Origin: Amblyornis subalaris
Lineage: Eukaryota > Chordata > Aves > Passeriformes > Ptilonorhynchidae
Direction of reading: 5' to 3'
DNA: 64,000 nt
Assembly (NCBI GenBank): GCA_018881555.1
Contig: JACAXG010000167.1
Location: 1,457,920-1,521,919, forward strand
This document shows positions 1 to 10,500 of this stretch, one piece after another. A program made the position numbers and the translations under genes. The notes beneath the pieces were generated by a model. The model searched no databases. It had not been told where the DNA came from and saw only the letters and a program-made list of their open reading frames with translations. Numbering within the stretch: the first letter of the stretch is position 1; every line of letters starts with the position of its first letter.

Positions 1-118
1 CATCTCCCTGCCAACATTGTCTGGTCCTTCCCTGCATCCTTCAGGCATCACCATAGGTAACAGGAAATGATTGAAAATCCCTGGGTTTGTGCTTTGTCAG
101 AGGATGGAGCAAACCATC

Positions 119-385
119 CACCTACAACCACCTGAAAGGAGGTTGGAGTGAGGTGGGGGTCAGTCTCTTCTCCCAGGTAACAAATGACAGGACCAGAGGA
201 AACAACCTCAAGTTGCACCTGGTGGGGTTTAGATTGGATATTAGGGGAAATTTCTTCACATAATGGCTTGTCAAGCATTGGAACAGGCTGCCCAGGAATG
301 TGGGAAATCACCATCCCTGGAGGGGTTTAAAAGGTGTGTAGATGTGGCCCCTGCAGACGTGGTTTAGTGGTGGGTTTGGCTCTTG
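119..385 (+). mobile_element. CR1 LINE fragment (ORF2 end)
   Basis: This matches the final ORF2 part of CR1, including CAACCACCTGAAAGGAGGTT, GTCTCTTCTCCCAGGTAACA, TTGGATATTAGG, GGAACAGGCTGCCCAGG and CACCATCCCTGGAGG. The 3' tail is missing after GGTTTAGTGGTGGG. It is of the type that has 'CACTTGGGGACATGG' rather than the 'GGAGCAACCTGG' 3' end. Confidence 0.85.
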
Positions 386-1904
386 CAAGGCCATGGTGAG
401 GTGCCCAGCCCAGCCCATTTCACTGCCACTCTCCATCACCTCTGCCCTCCTGTGCTGTGTTCCCTGGATGATTCACCCAGCCTTGGGGTGCTCAGACTTC
501 ACACTGGCTCGGGGTTTGTGCTCCTGCATNCCCTCAGATGGGGCTGGGCTGCTCTGTCCTCTGTGGGCTGGGACCNCAGTTCACTGGTGCAGCACAGCCT
601 CTTTTAGATCCCAAATATCCTCATTTTTGAGGNTGATGGGCATAGGGACTGCAGCATCAGGAGGAGTTTCAAAGCCTGTTCTTCAGCAAGGGGCATTGAA
701 GTCACCAGCATTACGTTTGCTCTTGCTGATGAGGACTGGCTGCAATGCCAAAATGTCTGCATGAACTAAAATAGCAGAGCCTGTTCCTGGTGCCTTCTGT
801 TTGTAGAGATTCAGAAAGCCGTGCTTCCTGCAGCCAAGAAACAGTGACAGTGACACAGGAACTTTGTGTAAGAGCTGATTTAAACCTTTCATTTGGTTAN
901 AGGTTAATAAAGGCAATGCAGAGCTGCTGCTTGGGGCATCAGACATTGACTTGCCTGTGTAGAAACTCAAGATACGAACTAAAATCCCAGCTTGGAAGAC
1001 ATCTCTCCACCAGGGGTGAGAGCTGCTGCCACAAAACACTGTTCATGCTTTTGTGCCTGACTTTTCCAGGATATCGTGGTGCTCCCTGTGGTCTCTACCA
1101 TTCAAGGACCTTCCAAGTACCACAGCAGTGTGGGTGCTGTGGTTTTTGTGTGGGGTTACTCCTCACACAGCGAGGAGATAAGATGAGCCTTGATTCCAGC
1201 CTTATTTCCTAATTGCTGGTTCTGCCCCAGGCTGCCCANGGCTTCTAAGCTCTCACTGACTGGCCGGGCCCGGCACTGCTCACGTATCCCCATCGACCCA
1301 CTCACGTGTCCAGCTGAGCTCCTTTGGCCGCTCTGGCTGCTCCACTGATCCCCAAATTAATCAGCCCACAGACTCCTCTGTCAGCCCCTTTGCAGCTCCT
1401 CAGCAGCTTTGCCTGGAGCGGGAGCGTATTTCTCATCTCTCTGCTGAGTTTACACGAGGTGAATGCGCAGAGCTGCCAACGCCGGCGAACTTCCCAGGCT
1501 GCAGCAGAGACATTCCTGCCTCTGAGTGAGTGAAAACCCAAGGCTGAATTGGATTTCTCTTGTTTCACTAATTGGCTCAGCGCTGTGGTTGGTATTTATG
1601 GCTTTTGTGCTGCTCCTTGATTTCTCAGTCTGTCTGTTTTGTTATGCTGCCCCTGTGAAACACGGGAATATCATGCTCTCTTTGGGATATGCCAGCAACT
1701 CGGGAAGTGGGAGAGTGTAGCCAAACAGATTTTCCACCTTCAGGAGCAGGGGAACTGCTGAGCTGTTGCCTGCCTTTTGTTTAGCATGGGAGCTGCTGTG
1801 TAGATCACATTTACCGTGTGTATTTCTCCAAAGGGAGCCAGCGAGGAAAGACTTCTGCCTCCATCATCTGTAGATCCAGGCACGTTGCTTGGTTCACAAA
1901 GGGG
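386..1904. other. Intergenic sequence, no gene recognised
   Basis: This is mixed-composition unique sequence with scattered single N bases. The open frames are short, overlap on both strands and show no domain I know. The region around 1330-1460 is slightly GC-rich but not a CpG island. Confidence 0.6.
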
Positions 1905-2154
1905 AATGGCCTTAAGACGAAAAAGGCAGATTNAGATTGGATATTAGGAAGAAATTGTTGCCTGTGAGGGTGATGAGGCCCTGGCACAGGTTGCCCACAG
2001 AAGNTGTGGCTGTCCAGTCCCTGGAAGTGTTCCAGGCCAGGCTGGATAGGGCTTGGAGCAACCTGGNNTAGTGGAAGATGTCCCTGCCCATGGCAGGGNT
2101 GGAACTACATGGTCTTTAAGGTTCCTTCCAAACCATTCTGTGNTTCCATGAATC
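1905..2154 (+). mobile_element. CR1 LINE 3' end, copy with extra 3' segment
   Basis: It runs from AATGGCCTTAAGACG through GATTGGATATTAGGAAGAAA, GGCTTGGAGCAACCTGG and TCCCTGCCCATGGCAGGG to ATTCTGTGNTTCCATGA. It is 5'-truncated. It is followed directly by about 115 bases (2155-2270) that also follow the CR1 copy at 4820-5257. Confidence 0.88.
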
Positions 2155-2270
2155 TCCTGTTGAGCTTGTTTTCAAATCTGGACTAGGCAGGAGCGCAGTN
2201 GAGTACTGGGGGTCTCATCCTACTGTGGAATTATTAATTTTCTTTCCTAACGATTATCTTCCCTTTTTTG
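2155..2270 (+). repeat. Non-CR1 segment shared with 5258-5372
   Basis: This aligns with 5258-5372 at roughly three-quarters identity by eye. Shared words include CTCCTG-TGAG, AGGCAGGA, GAATTATTAATTTT and ATTATCTTCCCTT. Both copies sit immediately 3' of a CR1 of the same type, while the sequence upstream of the two CR1s does not match. Confidence 0.75.
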
Positions 2271-4819
2271 GAGGACCCCTGCTCCTCCAGAAGAATTGTT
2301 TTTAAGTGGCTATGAGGCTATAAAAAGAGAAAATAAAAATGCTGGGAGGAATTTTGCAGACCCTCCAATGACACATCTGTGAGCAGCAATGGAAAAATGC
2401 ACTTGGGCTGCTCTCCTGGAGCTTATACCAGTGGTTGACTCCTGGCAAAGTCTACCTTCAATCAGTGGCACTGCAGCTCCACAATGGAGCTCCCTGAACC
2501 CCCCCAGATCCCATGCAAAATGGAAACAAACAATTTCTCTTATTTTTCATTGTAATTTTTCAATTTAGTCTTGGCCAAAGTGGGCTGGAAAGAGAGAGTG
2601 GAAACAGTGTGTGTGTAACTGGAGGTGATGGTACCACTGATCNTGTTCCCACATCTGCTGCTAAATTGAGCCTTTTAAAACCATCCTTGAGTGGAAGTCA
2701 ACCTTCAGCAGGTCCTTTGCAGGGGGGATGGTGGGGATTTTGGGTGGGTGAAGGCAAGAGCGACAGACTTGAGCTCTGTTTGGGCATTTCCCCAAGGAGC
2801 AGCTTCCCTGAATTCATCAGGAGAGCACTGGAGCCCTCTTGATTCCTTCTTGTGGTTTAAAGTAAGGCCTTTTTCCCCAAGGAGCTGTAAAGAGTAAAAA
2901 AAAAAAACCCAGCGGCCTCTTTATAACTTTTTATGCAGCCACGTTCTAATTAAAAAACAAAACTCATCATAAATTGCTTTCCAAGGGACCTACTCCAAGT
3001 GGGGATTGAGGGCATTTGCTGTACGGCAGCAGAAACATTTAAAAATGTGGCTTTAGAGTGCAGCCATTTCAGCACATGGGAATAGGTTATTCCAGCTCAT
3101 GGGATTTGNCTATTCCCCATTCGGGAGCCCTGAGCAGTGCTTTGCTGTGGAAAAAAATGTCTTAAGCAAGTACAAAAATCCCCTTTAGCTCAAGGATTCA
3201 GTGGAAAACTGAAGCATCAGCAGGGAAAGCTGGTCCCTTGAGGCTCTGGTCAGATGTTGGCACTTTTGAGACCCAGCCATCCCAAGGGATTCAGGATTAG
3301 TTTAGAGCCATTACCCCTTGTCCTATCACTACCTGCCCTTGTATCCCTTTTTTTTCTTTTTTTAAAAAGCAGAAATGCTTCCATTCCAAAGAAAACACAA
3401 GTTTTGAATAAAGAATTTAATTTAAATTCCCGATGAGGGGGCTCTGAGCTGACAGCCAGGGCTGGGGGGTGACACCTCTCCCTGCCCCATGTCAGGGGTG
3501 AACCACAGCAGCCTCACAGCCCCTCTGCCAGCTGTGAGCCCTCCCACCCCTCAAAACCCCTCCTTGTCCCACTCTGAGAGCAGCCACACCACACCACAGG
3601 GCAAGGCAAGGTGGGGAAACAGCCCCTGAGAAAAAGAAAATTACCAAACCCCTTCTTTCTAACCCGAGCAGGGNCTGCTTTGAAGCACTTTGGAGCCTTT
3701 CTCTGTGGCCTCAAGCCTGCCCAGAGGATGCTTCCCAGCTCTCCAGGCTTTTTTCAGTCAATTGCATCAAAACTTAGCATCCAACATCGCATCCTGAAGG
3801 AGGGAGGGCTTCATCCCATCTTCCCAGGCCAGCAGGGGAGCGAGGAGGGGGCAGCCAGAGGAGACAGGCACTCTCTGTGAGCCAGAGGTGCGATTTATGG
3901 GAACAGTTGTGGGAGGGAGGAGAGGGAGGGCTTTGAGGCTCAAGAAAAATCTGCAACTGTTTTATTTCCATCCCTGGCTCCCTCTGCAGNGGAGCTGCTT
4001 CATGGGCAGCGCCATCAAACTCATCACCCCCCTGCCCCGGCCACTCAGAGGCTTTCCAGGAGGATCCTGGGCACTGGAGATTGCAGGAAAGCAGGTTGGC
4101 AGCAACAAGGGGCAAGAGCTCAGCCAGGAACAGGAGGCAGGTGGGAAAACAGGAGAAAAAGAAAGAGAAAAGCAACTTGTGCCCCAAAACCTTTGCAGAT
4201 CAGTCGTTTCTTTTCACCTTAATTTTCTGAGGTGACTTTAGTATCCTCCTCCCTTTTCTCAGCAGGGTCCAGCTCATTTTTCCCTCCCAGGGAAGGGTTG
4301 GACTGTCCCTGNCAGCAGCTGCAGACAGACTGATTGCAATGTGTCACACACATCCATATGTATAGGTGTATTTATATGCATATCTATATATAGGTGCTGC
4401 CCTGAGACTGTCTGAGACTATCCAAGGGCACAGTCCCACATCAGCCTCCCCCTCAGACTTCTCCCTCCCTTACCCCAAATTGGAAGGCATTTCAAAGTCA
4501 ACTTGAAGGTCTCCAGTTTCTCTGCTGCCTTGGAAGACTTCNCTGCTGCTGGAAGCAGCATCTCCGCCGAGGCACCACAGTCCTGGCATCCACAAACCCC
4601 TCTCACCCCGACNCAGATCCTGGTACAAGCATTTTACAGTGAACAATGTGACAACCCATTGATGAACAGGCAGGGTTTGGGAAGAGCCCCGACCTGGAGC
4701 AGTGGAGTTTCAACATTACCTTTTGAATAGCAGAAGAATTGAAGGCCAGCATCTCTGCCCTGGGAATGGGGAAGTTCTGCCGTGGATGTGGATGGGTGAT
4801 TTAAGATAAGAAAATGCTC
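2271..4819. other. Intergenic sequence, no gene recognised
   Basis: This is unique sequence with A-runs (about 2896) and T-runs (about 3340-3365), and a TATG/TATA-rich stretch at about 4340-4395. Open frames here are short and overlap on both strands. Nothing resembles an exon of a known family. Confidence 0.6.
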
Positions 4820-5257
4820 TGAGTGCTTCATCCAGCTCTGGGGCCCCAAACATAAGAAGGGCATGGACCTGATAGAGCAAAGATGCTCTGAGAGCTGGAG
4901 AACCTGTGCCTTGGAGACAGGTTGAGAGAGCTGGGATTGTTCTGCACAAGAGAAGGGTCCAGGGAGACATTTGAGCCCCTTCCAGTGCCTAAAGAGGCTC
5001 CAAGAGAGCTGGAGAGGGACTTTGAAGAAGGGCCTGGAGGAATGGGACAAGGGGAAATGGCTTTAAACTCAAAGAGAGTAGGTTTAGATTAAATATTAGG
5101 AAGAAATTCCCCATCCCTGGAATTGTTCAAGGTCAGGCTGGATGGGGCTTGGAGCAACCTGGTCTAGTGGAAGGTGTCCCTGCCCACGGCAGGGCTGTTG
5201 GAACTGGATGGTCTTTAAGATCCCTTCTAACCCCAATCATTCTGTGAGTCTACGATA
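4820..5257 (+). mobile_element. CR1 LINE 3' part with internal deletion
   Basis: It begins in the ORF2 end region (GGAGAACCTGTGCCTTGGAG, GGGCCTGGAGGAATGGGACA), loses about 90 bases after ATATTAGGAAGAAATTCC, resumes at CCATCCCTGGAATTG, and finishes with GGCTTGGAGCAACCTGG and CATTCTGTGAGTC. It is longer at the 5' side than the copy at 1905. Confidence 0.88.
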
Positions 5258-5372
5258 CTCCTGCTGAGTTTATTTTCGAATTAGGACCAGGCAGGATCAC
5301 AGCNAAGTTACCAGGAGTCTTATCCTACCACAGAATTATTAATTTTGTTTCACAACTATTATCTTCCCTTCT
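5258..5372 (+). repeat. Non-CR1 segment shared with 2155-2270
   Basis: This is the second copy of the segment described at 2155. It starts right after the CR1 tail and homology stops after ATCTTCCCTTCTG. The offset between copies is about 3.1 kb, slightly different on the CR1 and flank sides because of small indels. Confidence 0.75.
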
Positions 5373-8300
5373 GTTTTTAGGTGCCTTCTCCCTTGTGCTA
5401 TTGGCTCAGCATCCTCAGGCCTGTCCACAAGACCAATGCCACATTTTTCTCCTGGTCACCCAAATTCAGTCTGGGGCTCAGAGGGAGCATTCCCAACACC
5501 AGTTCCGGGGACACCTGTGCCATTTGGTTTATCTCAGTGTGGAGGGAAATGCCTCGTGTGCTGCTGGGTTCCAGGGTGCCCCCATCAGATCTATTATTAA
5601 AGATACTCCTGCCACCAAGCTCATTAAAAAATACTTTCCTCAGCTCCTTCTGGCCTGGCCCTGCCTCTTTTAAAATTGAACCTTTTAATTTGAATGAATC
5701 TTTAATTTGATTTTGTGCTCTCCCTGTAAAGAGCTATTCCCCAGGATCCTTAGGATGAGGAGTAATTTGATAAGGTTTAAAGTGGAAGTGTAGCCATGGA
5801 ATTGATCTAATTTTGTTGATGCTGCTGCAGGATTTTATTGCCTACTTGTAACAGGGTTGGGTAATCATAAAAGAGAGAGAGAGTGGGAAATCCTGGGGTT
5901 TCTTGGTCTGAACTGCTCATCTCCAATGAATTTAGCACATGGAGCAGCGAAGGGAAGGGCTCACTGCTGGGTTGGTTTCCTGGTTTTCTCGGGGGGATGC
6001 TTCATTTTCAGCTGTGCATTCTTTGTGCTCAAGCTCTCCATGCAACAGGATACTGGGAGGAAGGGGGAGCAGGGGGAGAATATTTAGCAACACAAATTAA
6101 TCCATGGGGACTTTTTGGAGGGGAGTTGATGGCTACATTAAGGGCCTGGCCCTATTTCTGTGAATTAAACAGTCATAAGGCTCNAGCCTTTTGCCTCCGG
6201 AGGAACAAACGGAGCTGAGGAGCAGAGCCAGGCTGGAGTGTGGCGAGGGGCTCTGGATTTGTGGGCTTTTTGGTTTTGCCTCCAGATTTGATATCCAGCT
6301 GGTGAGCGCTGGATAATCCGCGGGGCTGCGGTGCCGCTGCAGTGANACACGCACAGCTGCAAACCCGATCCGGGAAAAGCACCTCTGATCCAGGGAAACC
6401 ATCGGCATGTGCCGTGGTGTGGGGTGATAGGGACGAAATCCCTTTCCTGCCCAGACCACAGCACCTTCCTGCAAACTCCTTCTTGTCTGGCAGGGGAGAT
6501 GGAGGAGGTGGTTACGGCTGAGACACGGGAAATCCTGCGGNTTCTCTTCCTTCCCCTCGCAGGGTTCTTCTGGATGTCTCCTCAACCACAACACCGTGTT
6601 TGTCAAATCGGTGCACAGAAAAGCATCTTCCCTGCTTCTCTTCACCTCTGGGCAAGACCTACCCCTGCAGATGGATGGCAGTGGGTCCACTCCTGATTTA
6701 CACCGCTGGAGGTGAGATCTGGGCCCCGACCGTGCTCACCCCGAGCTCTTTCCTACCAAAATAACAAAAGTCATCTCAGCTTCAGCCACCCCCAAATCAG
6801 TTGGTGCTTCTGCAGCCCCACTGCCCCTCTCCAGTTCCCAAAATTCCTTAAAATCTCCTCCACAGGGTGGTTTTCCCAAGGAGCCCCGCTCCCTGTGTGT
6901 GTGTGTGTCCCTGTAAACAGCTCCTGGGCCAACTGATGCTGCCTTTAGTGCCCCACCAGGATTGCTCCATCCCTCGCAGGCCAGATCCTCCTCTGTCCCT
7001 GTTCCCTCCCTTGCAGGTGCTGCANTTGGGTTTGTGGGAGCAATTCCTCCTCAGGGAGCAGCCCAGCTCAGTTGCACCAGGTCTCTCTCCCCCCAGCCTG
7101 GCACAGCTGGGATCCAAGGATTGCTGCAGGTGGGCTGGAGCACTGTGGGTCGGTCTGGGGGGCTCTGGCTTGTGGCAGAGCTGGCGTCACCTGGTCCATG
7201 TCACCACCTTCTGCTGCTGCAAGGTCTGCACCACAGGAGCTCATATCTCCCATCAGCCAGAAGGGCTCCTTTGGGCAACGGCCCTGCTGGGCTCTGGGGA
7301 TGGGCTTCATGTTTCTTCCCGTTCAGACAGTAAAACACCCTGAAAACTCCCTTTAACTGGCCCCAGAGCACGCTGAGGGCAGGAAAAAACACCATAACCA
7401 GCCTCAACCTAGTGGCTGGGCAAGGGGATTGACTTCCAGTAGGTGGCTGTGACTATATCCCACAGGGATGCGCCCAAAGCCAGCCCCCTGGCTCCAGAAA
7501 AGCTCCCGGGCACTCCCTGCATCCTCCTGCTCCTCAAGGAGAGCCGTGACCAAGCTGCAGGCTTTTGCCTTCCCTTCTCCCAGCATCCCAGGACACAGAC
7601 AAGTCCCAGCTGCCCCAACTCCCCTGCTTGCCAGGACTAGCAGCACTGGCACCCCACTTGGGAGGACGCAGCGGGATCGCTCCCAAGGGACACGGATCAC
7701 GCCACTTTGGGAGCCTTAAGCTAGTCCTAAACCCCAGGCTTGGCTTCCTGCATGAATCTTGTGTAAACCCTCATCTGCTGAAGGGTTCATTTCCCATCCG
7801 GGGTAAGTGGACAGCACAGTGGAAAAAAATGCAGCTTTTGTGCTGCCGGGTCCAAGTCTCCATCTGTGTTTAGGAGCTCAGCTACTAAAAACAGGGATGG
7901 TGAAACCTGGTTAACCCCTGCCTGGACGCCAAAATGTGCATGTGGTTGTGCTGGTCCTGGCTCTGGGGGTGGGAAGACAGAGGTGCTCTGGCCTCCTTTC
8001 TTTTTAGGTGCCATCAATACAGATAAAATCAGACTTTGCGGCTGATTCAGATGAAATTTGACCAGCAACACCATTCCTGGCCTAATTTTATACCTTTTTG
8101 ACTCTCCCCCTGTATCCCTGCCCTTAAAATGTTTTATGGATTATGCAGCTCCTGCCAAAGGATTTGAGTTTGAAACCTTACTATATTTTGGCCTGTAAAG
8201 ATGTTGAATGAACGATTTAAAACTCTGAGTCATTAAAACTGTCTGAGAGAACNTAATGAATGTTATTTACTGTGCTTCCTAGCTCAGCAAAAATCCAGCT

Positions 8301-10129
8301 CTTTCTTCTCCTGCTTTCTATACTTTTCTTTTAAAAACAGCAGCCAAAGTTGTCTGGAAAGCATTCATTGCTAGAGACAAACTGGATCAGTAAGTGGAAA
8401 TGTCAGTTTTTTAAGAATCTACACCACTGCTTTGAAGTAACTTAATTTTTTTGTTTGATTGTTCTAATTCAAAAGCTTTATCTTCCAGGCTATCTCTTAA
8501 AAAAGGGAAATTTAGGGGCTGCAGCTAGCTTTTAAATAAAAAAAAAGCAAAAAAAAAAAAGCTGCCAAATCCTGATCTTTTGATGACAGTCTCTTCAGAA
8601 GGCTGCCTAGGTGGGCTGGGCAGCACTGCTGAGCTGAACCAGTTATTCTCCCTTCCTGTGATCCTGGAGAGGTCAGAATAGGACCCCCCATCCTCTTTAA
8701 TTTCTGTTTGTGTTGCTGAGCTTAGCCTTGGAAATGGAAATCTGACTTGAAAAGAAACTACTTGCGATTAGAGGCTGTGAAAAAAAAATAATCTAATGAG
8801 CTGCTGCTTTTAATTCCACATCTGAAAGGCAATCTATTACTGTCTTTTATCACTCCTGTCTCCTATTAGGGAAGCAATCTCATGCTGGGACTCTTTCAAC
8901 ACCCAGGCAGTTAATATACATTATAATTATTGCCTAATGTATGAATAGCCTGGTGTGCCCAAGTTCCCTGCTCATTTTTACTCAGCTCCTGGAAAAGCCC
9001 GTGCAGTACCTAAGCAGGGCTGGAGTAGGCATCTCATGAGATTGATAAAGGTTTGATTTTAAATTATTTATTTGTTGCATCAATCTGTCGCCCCAGGGGC
9101 CCTGTTTGAGAACAAATGCAGAGTACTCATGTAGGAGCAGACAGTTCCTGTCCCAGAGGGGTTACAGAGTGATGGGTAGAGGAGGGAAAGGAAGGGGAGA
9201 ATCCCAAGAGATCAACAGGGAATGGTGTGGAGTACATCGCCGGCAGTGAGCTCGGGAGGTCTAGGTTTAGGGTGGATTTCCCAGTGTTGTTAAAAATCNT
9301 AAAGAAAAACAAAATGAATTGATGAAATTTTAAAGAGGAAATAATTCCCAGTGTTTCAATTTCAATATTTTTTGTCCCTGGTTTGCAAATCCGTGCTCAT
9401 TTTCAGGTTATTTAGCCAGTTTTAAAGCAAAAAGTAGAAGCAAAAAGGCCAGTATTTTCAAAGCAACACGCTCTGCATGCAGCNTGTCGGAGCAAAACCT
9501 CCCTGCCCACACTCCCAGAGGGGCTGACTGTGCCCTGGGTCCCCAGCTGGGGACGGTGCTCAGTGCCCTGGCCCTTGAGTGACATGGCCACTGAGCCCCA
9601 ACCCCTCGGTGACCCGGCACGTGGGGTTGCAGACAAGCCAGAAGCTCACAGCGGGTTGTGAAAATCCTTTATTCCTCACCACATGTCGGGGACAGCTCGA
9701 TGCAGTGATGGATTTTTGGNGCAGCCACAAGCACCGGGCAGCGTGGCACAGCTTTATTCACCGAACCCTCATTTGANCCTTCTCTCAAGGCTGTTGACAA
9801 ACTCCTGCTTCTCCCTTTTCCCCACGGCAGGTTCCAAGAGGACCATCCACACCCAAGGATGGTGTGAACCCCAAACCTGGTTGGTAAACCGCCCTATCAA
9901 CCACCATGGACCCGGGACTGAGGTCTGAGTTGTTCTTTATACCCCACAGAAAGCTCAGCTCGTCTCTGCCAGGAGCCCACGTTGGCCACACCACCAGGGA
10001 GGGCTGGAGCAGCCGAACCCCCGGGACAACTTATTTGCCCCTTCCTAAAACTCTCNGAGTGCAGTCAATTATTTACAAGCCTTAACACTTAGGGCCACGT
10101 GGAGCCAAGGATAGAAGGGCATTAAAATT
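5373..10129. other. Intergenic sequence, no gene recognised
   Basis: No coding family is recognised. It includes a short (TG)n run at 6894-6908, A-rich runs at about 8540-8571, and AT-rich single-copy sequence at about 8200-9120. There are many overlapping short frames on both strands between 6100 and 8070, none with a domain I know. Confidence 0.6.
6894..6908 (+). repeat. (TG)n microsatellite
   Basis: About seven and a half TG units lie within otherwise C-rich sequence. Confidence 0.85.
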
Positions 10130-10500
10130 CCACTTGATGCTCACCAGGCCTGACTAATAAAATAATGTCCAACAAGGACATCAATTAGCTGCCGATTCGC
10201 CAACGCTTTGCGAGGCTAATGACAGCTGGAGCGAGGAATTTGAAACCCGAGTCGTCTCTCCAGCCTGCACTGGGGTGCCAGGGATAAAAGGTTAGTCATG
10301 TGTACCAAATGCAGCGTGAGCTCCTCCATTATTTATGTGTGTCAAACAGACAAGGAGCGTTTCAATGCCTGCAGTCACTCTATGGTAATTTGTATTATAT
10401 AAACAGATATAATCTGGTCATTAATACACATAATTCTGAGCGAGCTGACAGTAATGAATCTGGAGTATGTTGTTCCATTGGCTGCTTCCCTTGCTGGATA
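10130..10500. promoter_or_regulatory. Candidate conserved non-coding element
   Basis: This is a repeat-free block with retained CpGs (GATTCGCCAACGCTTTGCG) and several homeodomain-like and TALE-like words (CAATTAGC, CTAATGACAGCTGG, GTCATTAATACAC, GCTGACAGTAATGAATC). Such clusters are common in enhancers around developmental genes such as DACT1, about 18 kb away. This is inference from texture only. Confidence 0.28.
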
